From Lethocerus indicus (lineage: Eukaryota; Arthropoda; Insecta; Hemiptera; Belostomatidae): a DNA stretch of 64,000 nucleotides. Positions 27,063 to 39,147 of this stretch are shown here, one piece after another (within the stretch, counting starts at the first letter, position 1; the number at the start of each line of letters is the position of its first letter). Position numbers and translations under genes: made by a program. The stretch covers positions 14,535,575-14,599,574 of the forward strand of contig JACDQD010000005.1 of NCBI GenBank assembly GCA_019843655.1. The letters are read 5' to 3'. The notes below the pieces were generated by a model. It saw only the letters and a program-made list of their open reading frames with translations. It was not told the DNA's origin and searched no databases.

Positions 27063-28603
27063 CCTGCGAGCCAATCTGTCATTCTGAAAATTCTTTGCAT
27101 ACAAATTATGTATTTGATCCACAAGGAAAGAAAGCAAAATAAAATGCTCTTCAATTAGCCATATACCAAAAAAGAATTTCAGCGTGCCATTTTCCTCATA
27201 ATGAATGGAGAAAAGGAAGATTTTCCTTCATGCATTTTCCTCATGTCCCTACTCATGGTTAACTGTCAAAGTATCACTACTGAGGTGGATATTGTCAAAG
27301 AAATAAAGGCATTTGTTTTGGGGTTTTATTTGGTTTTGAAGCATTCTAGACCCCCAATGCATTGTCCTGCGAAATGTTTTATACAATTTTTAAAAACTCG
27401 GGACACTTATTTTCTAAAGTTACACGCCTCATCATGGATTTTCGCTATTCTACTAAAGAAGTAGAAGAGATATATGCCGTTTTAGACATGGCACTAGTTG
27501 TAAACTTTTTCAGCTGTGCAATATTGTGACTTCATTTATTAAATATATGTAAGCGAATGTTTGCATTAACGTTAGTTTTCAAATTCAACGTGTAATTTAA
27601 TTGAAGAAAGTCGTTTTCTTACTATTTTCTGCCAACTTACGCTATCTGCAAACACGAGTTAGTTATCACGAAGGACATTCGTGCCTCAACAGCCGATGCC
27701 ACTTGAAGCCAAAAACTGCATAGCTTAAGAAAGAAGGGCAAAGAAATAGAAACCCTCCTACCTAATTTGAATTACTTTTAGTACACAAATACACCATTAA
27801 AAACCTTCGTAAAAAGTTATTTTTCTCTTTGTGTTCTGTTTCTTATAATTAAATAACTAAGAATTAAATTAAAAAGCGTTAATGGCTTATAACAATAACA
27901 ATTACCTGTTGCATCGCTACTATATTTGTTGTTAAAGGGGTTTCAAATCTGCAACTAGTTGATTTAAATTTATTTTAAAGGAATAGAGCAATATCATGCG
28001 ACAAATTCTGAACAGCCATTCCCACAATTATCATTCTCGAACGCAGATTCGATTCCTATTTCAATATATGTATTTTATTCTTTTCTTCCCTATTTATTTG
28101 TGTAGCGCAATCATGGTGTCCCCGTTAAATCTATTTATTTATAATGTTACTACTGTATTCAATGAATGGGACACAATTTTATTCATATAGTGTACGTACC
28201 ATTTATCCGTAGGTTTTATGGGGAGTAAAAATATACTACAGCATTTTCAGTCGAAATATTTCGATTACATAATACAACAGCGTTCGGAGGAACGCTCGCG
28301 GACGTGAGTTTATTCACGGACTGGCGGTAAATACTTTCTTATTTATACTACCCCGGTTTCATTGGAAGGACTGAAGACTAAATAGGGAAATTTGCACTAG
28401 AAACAAGGCCGAGGAGTGACAGTATCGGAAAAATTAAGCGGGGATAAACTGACTGCACAGTGTTGTGCAACCCGGTATCACCTGAGGGGAATTTCCTTCC
28501 AGTATTCGCGATAAAGAGCGCGTAACGAATATTATTAAGAAAAGTAAGATCTATTAATGATGAACTCTCTCAGGGGGCATTTTATAAGTATTTCTATTCT
28601 GTA
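27063..28603. other. Intergenic; transition from CpG-poor to CpG-rich sequence
   Basis: No gene is supported. The plus-strand open frame at 27201-27464 has no recognisable motif. CpG is sparse until roughly 27.5 kb and frequent after it. Two palindromes lie near the end: TCGAAATATTTCGA at 28251-28264 and GCGTTC-GGAG-GAACGC at 28280-28295. Confidence 0.5.
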
Positions 28604-29491
28604 GGGTTCGTGTGTCTGTCTCCTCTCGCTGGTTTGGTCTTCCGCTAGACCGATTTTGGCTGCTCGCCATCTTCAGTAGCGGTGTTAGTCACTTTGGCAC
28701 TTTGGATGTTTTTTGGGCATCCTCACTGCACTGTCACTGACAAATGACTGTGGTGGTTGTCTGTTTGTCGTGTGCATATATATGTGTCTTGTTATTGTGT
28801 TTTTGGGGTGGGGTGTTTGTTTTATTTGGATTGGGAGGGTTTTTGTTAATCGGTTTAAAACTTTGTCGGATTATCGGTCAAATATATATTTGATCACACA
28901 ACTGGTCACAACTATTAGGTTCTGTCTTCCGAATATATGACAGGAAACCTATCTGGTATTGTGTATTTACGATCATAAACGTTTTCCTATTGATCCAAAA
29001 TTTATTGAAAAAAAGGTTATTTTTAGTAATCAAGTTAATCGGTGCAAGTTAATCCAACTAACTTTAGTTAAGTACATTTCCGCACCAGCCTCAGGGGGCG
29101 CTAGTTCCACAGAAATCGTTCGTTGCACTTGCACCGATAAACCAGTTGTGTGTCAAATATATATTTGACCGATAATCCGACAAAGACATAAGCCCATTAA
29201 AAAAATCCCTCTCAACCCAAATAAGACAAAGAACATCCCCCAAAAACACAATAACAAGATACATATATGTACACACGACAAACAGACCACCACCACAATA
29301 CAAGTGACAGTAAGAGTGCAGTGAGGATACCCAAAAAACATCCAAAGTGTCAATGTGACTAACACCACTACTGAAGATGGCGAGCAGCCTAAACCGGTCT
29401 AGATAGAGACCAAACCAGCGAGAGGAGACAGAAACACGCGAAATCTACTGTATTCCAACCCCTCGCAGACCACAAAAGAGGTATTCTAAAC
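28604..29491. mobile_element. Foldback-type element, copy 1 (most complete)
   Basis: Long inverted arms: left 28604-28906 and right 29141-29491, both containing CTCCTCTCGCTGGTTTGGTC, a CATCTTCAGTAG block and CAAATATATATTTG. Between them lies a core with its own inverted ends (29035-29049 and 29127-29140, near-identical) and the motif CTCAGGGGGCGCTAGTT. The element is flanked by a 15-bp direct repeat TATTTCTATTCTGTA at 28589-28603 and 29492-29506, which may be a target duplication. The left arm lacks the outermost 30-60 bp that the right arm has. No transposase frame is present. Confidence 0.8.
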
Positions 29492-29506
29492 TATTTCTAT
29501 TCTGTA

Positions 29507-29631
29507 TCTCTCTATCTCTCTCTCTCTCTGTCAGACTCCTCTCGGCGCGTATATCTCCGTCCTCCTCCCACCAGCTCCTCTCCCACCACTACAGCCGGTC
29601 GTGGTGGGCCCGCGCTGGCCCAAGTCCATTC
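29507..29631 (+). promoter_or_regulatory. Promoter-like (CT)n and CpG-rich segment
   Basis: A CT run (about 29507-29530), read on the other strand as GAGA elements, leads into a pyrimidine- and CpG-rich stretch. That stretch ends at the TCAGT initiator-like motif at 29630-29634. This arrangement is typical of arthropod promoters bound by GAGA-type factors. Confidence 0.4.
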
Positions 29632-29878
29632 AGTGTTCGGCTCCCGTTGCCCCCGACACTTCGCGCCAGCTCTTTCTCGCCGTGGTATCAGTGCTTGTTT
29701 CTATTTCCTCTCCTGGTTTGGACGCCCTATTGTTGTGCCGCGATATCATCATTCTTTTCGGATTGTTCTATCGCCGGTATTAGGCCGATTCAATTTCTTC
29801 CCTTCTTCGATTTCGGACGGCGGTTTTTGAGTCGTTTTCTAAGTCGAGATAAGGAGTCAAGGAAAAACCGGTCAACAG
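29632..29878 (+). other. Candidate untranslated first exon
   Basis: The exon would start at the initiator A (29632) and end at a consensus donor, CAACAG|GTGAGG. It is GC- and CpG-rich relative to its surroundings. Three overlapping frames are open but none resembles a protein, as expected for a 5' UTR. The nearest coding exon on the same strand is at 38919, which would make this its leader. Confidence 0.4.
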
Positions 29879-32800
29879 GTGAGGTTTAGTTTTAGATAAC
29901 AAAAGGTCTAATTTAAACGTTAGATACTAAGACATGTATTTTTGGAAATAGTGTTTGAACGCGGGTATATATATGATATTAAACAAAAAATTATAGCTCG
30001 AATATTAAGTTTATTAATTTTTTAGAGATGATAACTTATAATAATGTGGAAAAATGTGAGAATAATTGTTTCACTTTTATCTTACAGTAATTCAACTTAT
30101 TGACTATACGAATCCGCAGATGATTTTTTCTAAATATTTTTTTATCTCACGATAATTATTAGGCTTAGAATGAAACGTGTACACAGTGAAAATCCCTTCT
30201 AATCTGTTTTTATATATGAGCCATGTTTCGTTATTGTACGCGGTGTTATGAAAACTTTCATTTGTTTATTATGTGTCAATGAAAAGTTATACTTTCGACT
30301 TGTGATGACCGTAATAAACCTGTAAATTGATGAGTAATAATATGTATCTTTATCAAGTCATGAAGTTATAAGTGAGGTGCGAACATAGGTCTACTGAATT
30401 TGTCTCTTTTAAATTTGATTCACTGGTAATTTATCGCATTTAGAAGCGGGTAGTTTTTTAGTTGCACCCAGAGCCTCCCATGCTCCTCCGTGAAATTCAT
30501 ATACAGCTACAAACTTTAAATATTAGTTATGCATCGCTTAATTCGCCCGGCAAGAAATAACGGTGGTTATTATGCAGAATGCGCACATGAAAAATTGTTA
30601 ATGTCCACCGGATGAGAATGATTAGAGCGCAAAGAAATTTATCTGTTGGAAGTTTCGGAGCGAAAAACCACTCGACAACCTCATCGCTTCTTGTTAGAGA
30701 CCAAGACGTATGCTCATACAATTGAGTTTATTTTGAAACCTAGTAAACAGGAGGACGGAGGGTAATACTAGAATAAGAACTATGCTCCGTCACCGATATT
30801 ATTAAACCATCTCCTCTCGCTTTTTCGGTCTGGTTCAAGTCAGGATTCGGCTTTTCACATTAGCCATTGGAAATATCTTTATTTTAGTCTAATTTACATT
30901 GAATTGTACATAATTTGTGAGTTTTTTGTTTCTACTCATCAAGTTGGCCCCAAGATTCGGTCCTATATTTCAGATTCTTGTCGCCCTCGGTAATTCTGTT
31001 GAAATATCCAAGAATTGCACCATCCATGAATTGGATGAATAGTTAGACCGTAATAGCTAATCATTTTTTCGATTGACATGTTACACTCCTGTCGTCTAAG
31101 TCGAGTGTCTGTCCAAAATAGCCAAAATAATTTGAACACTGCTCCTTTACATTTGGCTTTTTTTCGGGGACAGAAGGTCAGACTGGGGGATACTATTCTA
31201 TCCTTAAAATTTACAATATTTACAATTTTTTATTGTAGTATATCATCATTTTTGGCATGTTATTGCTAAAAATTGAAATCGGGTGAAACACTGGCTTTTC
31301 GTCATTATAAATCTGTATCCATTATGATTGTGGGGACGTATAGTATTCATATAATATGGATAAGGTTTATTAATCCAATGCTGCGGGTGCTTGTTGCAAC
31401 AAAGTTTGCGTAACATGAACATTTTAATTTGTCGTAGAAATGAGTGGATCTCAGCTTAAGGGCAAATAGAATGCAATCAATTCTTAAGTTTCCGCTCGGT
31501 TCAATTAATTTTCAATTATGTCTTACTTGTTATGACAATTTGACGTTGACTTCCTGTTGGTTGGAGATTAATGGCGGTTTATCGGTGCCATTTATCGACT
31601 GACCGGGGCCCTTCTCCAGGAGAGTAGCCCGGCACACCAAAAATAGCACCGCTCGCTCAGCTAGTGCCAACCCTCTTTCTGCATGCTAGCCGCTTCAAGT
31701 AAAAAAACTCCATTGATCGCCATTGAGATTAGAGCGCGGAGAGCATCACCAGGTGAACACTCGATTAAGGAACATCATCGTAGTAGGCACAATGTGAAGG
31801 CTTCATCAAACTCAGAAGGGGAAATCACTACTTGTCCGATCCGTCCAGTCCTGGATTAACATAAATTATTAGTACACAGAATATATAGAATAATCAATCT
31901 CTAATTTATCTTTAATTGAAAATAACAGCTGATTAAAAAAAACTGAATGATCACAAATATTATCTTTCCTGTTCGGATGTTAACAACGAAAGAAAAATTG
32001 TAGTAACAAATAAGTATTTAGTAGAGGAAACGTATTAAGGGTTATTTAAGCGTTGTCTAAATAACGTGCTGCATGTAATGTTGGATGAATTTCAATAAAA
32101 TTTAATGTAGGGTCATATTTGTACTACTTCTTTGGTGAAAAATATGTCGTGGGATGAATCTTGTTCATGGACCATTTCTTCGAGTGTCAATTTAGTGACT
32201 GCGACCCGTACCTTCACCGGTCGGTTCTACTCAAGGTGGTACAGCATCAGTGAGCGTTTGTTCGACTTCGGGACGTTACGTTTCTACACCGAATTTTGTT
32301 TTTTGAATTTTTTTTGTACGAGGAAGACTTGTTTAGGGGAAACAGTGGAATATCCGGAGCGGTCTGTCGGTCTTTGTCACGCCCAGATCCGAAATTAAAC
32401 CCTCCTGGCTGGAGGTTTGCCAAAACGGGAATCCGCGGTTCCGTGGAATTTAACCTTTCTGCTTCTCAACTGCAACAGGCATCAAATGTAAACAGCTGTT
32501 GTGGAACATCCGGAGAGAATGTTCACTGCCCGGGGTTTCTGGAATTCATCCGTCTTGAATTTGCGGCATGAAAAGTTTTCTAAACCTACGCCTTCTGCTC
32601 GGTTGCCGCTGCGGCACGAAAACGAGTGGATCGTAGAAAATTCTTTTTAAAAAAAAGGAAATGACATTGTCATATATGGCCTGGGTATATGAATAGTCAA
32701 TTCTTTTGAGAGAAAACAAAAATGACATTTTTATGATTGAAGAGGCAGTAGGCAGTACGATCCTTTTGGACGTCGTCAGCCGAGAAAGATTATTGGGATT

Positions 32801-35800
32801 CACCGAACCGGAAGGCGGTGGGGCCGTGCCTGGTGCACGAATGAAAGGTCAAATTAGCCACGGATGATTGGCCTCCATGAAGAAAACAGTTCGATTGAAC
32901 TTTATTCCGAACAATTGAAATGAAGAATGGAATATATATAATTATCGTTTATTAAAGAATGGAATTTGGAAAATAGACACACTAATATCTTTTGAATCTG
33001 AAAGCAGAAACATGTCGAAAATATATGGAATAATGAAATAATGATGGCAATATGCATCATGTACAAAAAATAATATGCTTGTAATAATTTGTATTAGGTC
33101 AGGACTGTCTCTGGAGCACAAGATAATTTGAAAGTTGGCTTGATGAGATATGTTTGGAGAGTCGATTAGTTAATAACATTCAATATTATCTTATCGTTTT
33201 ATCTTAATACGACACTACCACTAGTATTTTTATTTTTTAATTAGTTTTCATTTATAAAAATCGTCCAAATCTTTATTATTGGAAGGTAGCCTCCCTCCGC
33301 GAGTCCAACCTGCCAAACACTACCACGATTACTACGATTGAGCCTATTACTTTAACGATGTTTTCGTGTTTGGATATTGAGAATCATTACGCTCGGAACA
33401 ATTTATGATGCCATAAATGCCCTTACAATAATTCAAATATTTTCATGTTCCAACCGTCCTTAATGCTCCCTGCCATGTTTCGAATCACAAAATCATGAGA
33501 TGCAAGCGACAATAACACTTCACAATTGGACTGTGAACTGTCGTCAATATTTCTGAAATATCGGAAAGACAATCTCATTAAATATTTGATAAGAACGGAC
33601 GATACTGTATAAATGTCAGCATAGCATTGAGCTTTACACTAGGTGAGGATACCTGAAAATAGGGCGGTTTTCTGGTTCGGGCATCTGAAGGTGTTAGTCA
33701 CCGGGTGAGACAGTAGACTGGGCAAAAAGACAGGATGGGGAACTTCCTCAGGTTTTAGTGAGTCACTCGGGTTCGTTTACCTCAATTAAGCACCAGATTA
33801 GCTCTTTCTTTTGCGTCCTTACCAAAAGGTCATCATTCGCATAATTGCGGTTCCGTGATTCCAGCTCACCGTAAAATGTCCTGAACTTCATTCAACCTGG
33901 ACGGAAACAAATTCTGATGCAAAACTTGTGTCGGGAAGGATTATCTACTCAAGAATTTCACTCATTGGGCATCTACACATATATTTCAATAAATTACTTA
34001 CAACTTACATGATTTCAATGTAGTAACAATAACATAATATTGTGCATAACAATTTCCATTTCGTTGATAGAAGTTGTCGGGACAAGATATCGTAATTTGT
34101 TTATTATGTATAAAAACAGGAATAAAATATATTTTCAAATATAAGTTCATATATGTCATCAATGAATAATCAAAAGTTAATGAATTCTACGTGCATAGTG
34201 TGTTATCAGAAAATAATTTCATTTACTGCAGTTCGAACAATACAGCTGCTCTTTAGTGGTTAGTTTCAACGCCTGTTAGATAATATCTGGCTGGAAGCCT
34301 AGCGTGGCCCCCACCAATGTTAGGTTTTTTCCATGTTGACCCTAAAAGTGTAGGGCCGGCCTCCCATAGGGCCATATGGGCCGCGTTGAGAACCTCCCGT
34401 CTAGTGGGGGGAGGCACTTACTTGTAAGTCGATAGTCCCTTCCTTCCTTTATACGAAGGGTAAGGGATACTGTGTCACATTTATTAAGGGCACCCCTCAC
34501 AGTCTCTATCATCCCCCGGCCCCGACATTCATTGGCTCCCAGCCACATTCAGTGCTGAAGCGGTGCCCCCTTCATAATTGCTCCATTAACCCATAATTAC
34601 ACCACCTGGCAGTGTGCGGAATCGCCTGCGGGAAATACGCCCTGGTCTTGGATAAATTTAGATACCGCCGTTTGTGAATTTAAGACGTGTACAGGCTTGA
34701 ACCCGTGCCGCCAGTGATGCCTTTATGGGCTTATTTCTCAGTTTAGCATTTGTTTCCAACATTTTGTAATAGATTATTGCCTCCTCCATAGTTTACAGGC
34801 TTAATAGTGTGTTTGGATAAGTAATTTCGTGAAGAGATTAAACGATTTAAAAATTGAGCTCTTAAACCGTAGTCCTGGCAATGTTTAGAAATTCAATCAC
34901 ATTTTTTTTCGATAACTACTTAGGAAATTCGGCAGTAAGGGGATAGACGGATCCCCTGATATATTTGTATAATATGATACAAATATTTTAGATTCTTTTA
35001 CATTATAATTTTGTATAGATAAGCAAACGTTGTCAAGAATACTTTCTCCACGCTAACTTTCTATCGGCAATAAAAACCTTGAAAGGCCGTTGAGCAGGTG
35101 TCCTTTTTGTCATCGCACCTGCCCGGCCACCTTATTCTTCAATCCGGTTCAGGTAGAAATCCACCAAGGGTAAAAATATATATCAGGACCGAGCAAAAAG
35201 GACAATAATGCTGTGCCAAGAATTAGCACTGTAGTACAAGTTTAGAATTTTTTTCTGTACACTAACATGGATTGCAAACAGCTTATAAGAAGAGAATAGA
35301 AATGTTACACAACATTACACATTACCCCTTAGGCACCTCAGTAAATTACTCTTGGTGCAATATGGGATAATAATATACGACCTCTCAACTAAATTGGTTT
35401 CGTGTTTTCTTCTGTTACCTAAAGATGATATCATTTAACAGTTTTAAGTTGTTCATAATAGAATATATAGGTTATGATCTTAATGGAGTCCTCCGAACTT
35501 TATACCGAGCATGGTTAACTCTTTTGTATTACAAATAAATTTGTTAGTAAATATTAGTCAAGTAAACTATGTATGTAACGATATGTATATAACGTATTTA
35601 ATAAGATTTTACGTCTTATCTCGGAATGAATTCCTGTGCATAGTGAACTGATGTTATGTGGTCCTTAAAAAATAGGACTTCCCCGAGGGGGCAGAGTTTT
35701 CAAATGTTTTCAAAAATATTGTGTACATCGCTAGAACTACTACTTTGAGGCAATCGTGTAGGTTAAGTTAAACTCGGTTAATTAAATAGGTGTTTCGTTA

Positions 35801-38716
35801 TATCCTCTCTGAGTGCGGCACGATAAGATCCAGAACTCGGCCAAGGTGTGGCTTTTGACCAAGGAGTAAAAAAAAAATGTTTTCTACTATAACTAAGTTT
35901 TCTAATGAACCTAGATTGTTCTTGTCAGTTTGTAAATCAATAGAAGTAGGTCGCTGGGACAATTAAAAAGTCCTTTACAGTAATTTAAAACGGTGTTATC
36001 TACGACCCAAGTATTTCAATTTATCAACATTAAAACTTCTCCACTTGTCCAGTCTTACGGTACATTAATTTTTTGATATTCTGTTACCTTTTCAATTTCT
36101 CTCCTTTATTTTAATCTTTTATAAATCAATTTTAGTAATGTTATATTTATGTGCATTTTTTAATTAAACTTTTTCAAACATCCTCGTAAAAATAAATTGC
36201 GTACGGCACTATTTAAGTAATATTTACTTTACGCTTTATCTACCGGAATTTGTATGAAAAAGAGCATTTTGTTACACATCAAACGCATACGAAGGAAACC
36301 CATTGCAGTGGATGTACTCATTGCACTGAAAATTACTAATAAAATGTAGCGGTATCATGTTGTTCAACCAGTCAAGGCTACTAATCTGGGGGATCGAGTT
36401 CTGTCCGCGGCAAATGTGTTTATCGATCTGTCAATTAAAAATTTATTCAGATCGAATCATCCAGCAAACATTTTTACAATCTCAAAGCAATTACCAAATG
36501 TGGGACATTCTGGTGTCTACCGGGGCTAGCGGCAACTATCTGTACTTTTCCTTTTTTCAGTGTTTCAAAGTTTGCCTGACTGAAGCTTTATTGTTGACTG
36601 AATTGGAAAGCCCTTGAAAATTGAAGGATTTACGCCGCCGAGTTTCTTATAAACAAGGTGAACAGGTTTTTGCATATAGCGGCGGCTAGCCCAGACCGCT
36701 TCCTGGTAGCCGGACGCGGCGAATTCGCGCTGAAGAAGTGGTTTTTATTACCAAGTGACAATTTATTTCCCCCAAAGGAATTTTGCTCGGGTAATATTTG
36801 TTTACACGAATAATAGTTCCAGGTGCAAAAACTGGGTGTACTATTGACGCGTACTCTTTAAGTCTTTAAGATTTCGCCGAGATAGGAGTTCCCATTGCTA
36901 TTTTTGGTAGTGCCAAATGATATTGTTCCGTATTAATTTACATATTACAAAGCCAGAGGAATTTCGATGCAGAAAGAGAACGGATAAGCTAGAAGAGAAA
37001 GCTCCTGGACGGACCAAAATATCGGTTGGGCATAAAAGGGGGGCGATAACCGAAAGGCCTCTTGCGCAATAGATGGTGAATGCTGGCCTAAAAGCTTCTC
37101 CCCACTTACTGTAATTCACGGTCATTCGGATCCTTTGTGATAGGGTGGATTTTCATCATTTAGCCGCCGATTCTTTATTTACTTGGCCGAAGAGTAAGTC
37201 CTTTCTCAGGACTTTGCCCCCACCTTCTCTCGGAGTTTATTGGCCCCGGCGATAAGAGTTTTCGTGGGCACATAAATCCAAAAGATGTAGACTTCGTTAA
37301 TTTCTGTTCTGCCAAGTTGGACCCTGGAATTATGCCTTCAGGAGATACAGGACACCGATTAGTTTTGAACTTGAATGAACACAAATATTACAGTCGAAAT
37401 GAAACAGTGATAATGTTATTGAATGGTTCAGAATGGCAATTGCGGGACTAGTTGTAAAATGCTGACTCCCGTATTTACTCGTGGGCCGTATAAATTTTAT
37501 ATACGGTATGATCCAGATCCTGGATATTCCTGATACCTGTATAGTAGAATAATAACTTCTGTAATATTAGCGTTTTATTTTCCGATTTACTGTTTCAAAA
37601 AATAAAAGTTTCAAGAGTTTGGAACAGTTTGGATTGATAATTCTGAATTGTATTCCATCAATAGGACACTCCAGAAATGATAAATTAAATATCATCATGG
37701 ACCAGGTGAATCCAACCATTCAATATCACTACTCCTACTTTATCAATTCACTGAAGGTAAATGAGAGATGCAATTATAAAATCAAACAAATTAATGAATA
37801 ATGCTTCATTACCGAACATTGCGATACTGCAGTTAATCCCTTCTCATTATAGTTCGAGTGTTTTATTTTCGTTTACCTCCTGAAAATATTTACAGGCTGG
37901 AATGCAATAAAGTTTTGGCCATCAATAAAGCCAGTGTCGACTCCGGCGACAACCGATCAATAATATTTTATCTTATCGGTGAAGTTGAACGCTGCAACCG
38001 ATGCGTTTCCGCCTGTTGCAAATTAATTATTGCATTTGGCGAGGAAGATATATAGAAATTAATTATAATGAACCTGTCCTGTCAAAAACTATCGTCAGGA
38101 GCGATTAGAATAAATAATACATTATTTTGATTCATTACTTGATTCAAGACGATGAGTTTCTTTTTACAGGTGAACTTATTAACACTGTCGTATCCTTTCT
38201 GTACAGGACGGGTATTGAATGATTTTGAAAGATCAGAAAACTAGACAATGTAAGGTCAAAAACTGTGATAGAATACAATATCAATAGAAATATTTCTACA
38301 TGAAAAAACGCTCTTCATAATTTGTTTTACATCAACAATTAACATTTTTTAATAGCAGTCAAGTTTATTAATGTTGAATTAATTTTAACAATTAATCCTA
38401 AAAGAAGTGAATGTACTGTTTTCGCGTGAATTCGTTCTTTGAAATTTAACACCGCCTTGGATTGGACATGCAAAGTTATTTGGGGTCCATGTTTATAGAG
38501 CCCTGGCTATATAAGTATGGTAGGTAAAAAGTCACGCAAAACTATTTTTTAACGTTATTTTAAACCTTAATTTTATTTCCATTTATGAGAAACTCATAGA
38601 ACTACAAGCCTAATACAGTAGAGTGCCTTTGCCATCCTGCAGTCCTATGATCCTGTACCTGTTTTACAGATTTAATGATTGCAGAGTCTAACCGTGTGAA
38701 ATGGTCACGTTTCAGG
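29879..38716. other. Probable 5' UTR intron or intergenic DNA, no gene seen
   Basis: No protein-like frame on either strand. CpG is common and AT-rich stretches alternate with GC-rich patches. The clearest patch is 34.28-34.65 kb, which has GGGCCGGCC, blocks of C and a CATTCAGTG initiator-like motif near 34541. A weak, heavily decayed match to the foldback arm (CTCCTCTCGCTTTTTCGGTC) occurs near 30812. Confidence 0.45.
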
Positions 38717-38918
38717 TCCAGTTCCGGCCGTCGCGCTTTTCAGAAACAAGGAGAGAGAGAGGTAGAGAGAGAGAGAGAGAGGGAAAAAGAGAGTGAAGGG
38801 GCTCACACAAAGTGTACTTTGCAGTAGTAGTTTCGGGGATCGGAAAATGTTCACCGCAGTGTTCAGTGTGAGGACGTAATAATAATCGGTTTTATCGAGA
38901 CATCTCGCGCCAAGTGCA
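38717..38918 (+). other. 5' UTR of the membrane-protein exon, with (GA)n tract
   Basis: An acceptor (CACGTTTCAG) precedes 38717. A GA-rich run lies at 38751-38791. An in-frame TAA at 38883-38885 sits upstream of the ATG. A TCAGT motif near 38861 means this segment could instead hold its own transcription start. Confidence 0.45.
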
Positions 38919-39147
38919 ATGGTCGAAAGGTGGGTGACCATGGAGGGGATTGGGGAGGGCCTGGGAAGGAGCTTCCAGATACACGTTACCGAGGAGACGG
39001 GCCCGACCACCCCCGCGATACCGCACGACGACAGGCCTGTCTCCGACGTCTGGGTATACGTCACACTCGCTTTAATGGCCGTCAGTTGCGTCGGATGCGT
39101 CTGCTCCTGTCTCCTCTACCACAAATTCCAGCAGTGGAAACACCACG
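38919..39147 (+). CDS. First coding exon of an unrecognised single-pass membrane protein
   Basis: 76 codons plus one base, ending at a good donor (CACCACG|GTAAGA); the rest of the gene lies beyond this window or is unseen. An in-frame stop upstream supports the start. A second ATG at codon 8 (38940) has the better context, ACCATGG, and may be the true start. Residues 1-43 are polar and acidic without a signal peptide. Residues 44-67 form one membrane segment (VWVYVTLALMAV...). The cysteines at 57, 60, 62 and 64 suit palmitoylation, and HKFQQWKHH after them is basic. The positive-inside rule then puts the N terminus outside and the C terminus in the cytoplasm, the topology of synaptotagmins, but I see no family signature. 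GC-rich codons and many CpGs contrast with RB1CC1 and flower. Confidence 0.68.

Noticed and set aside
28713..29368. Cysteine- and valine-rich frames on both strands
   Set aside because: They are antisense images of each other in the two arms of the foldback element, not a gene.
30812..30860. Possible fourth foldback copy
   Set aside because: Only a short decayed match to the arm start, with no core or second arm; too weak to call.
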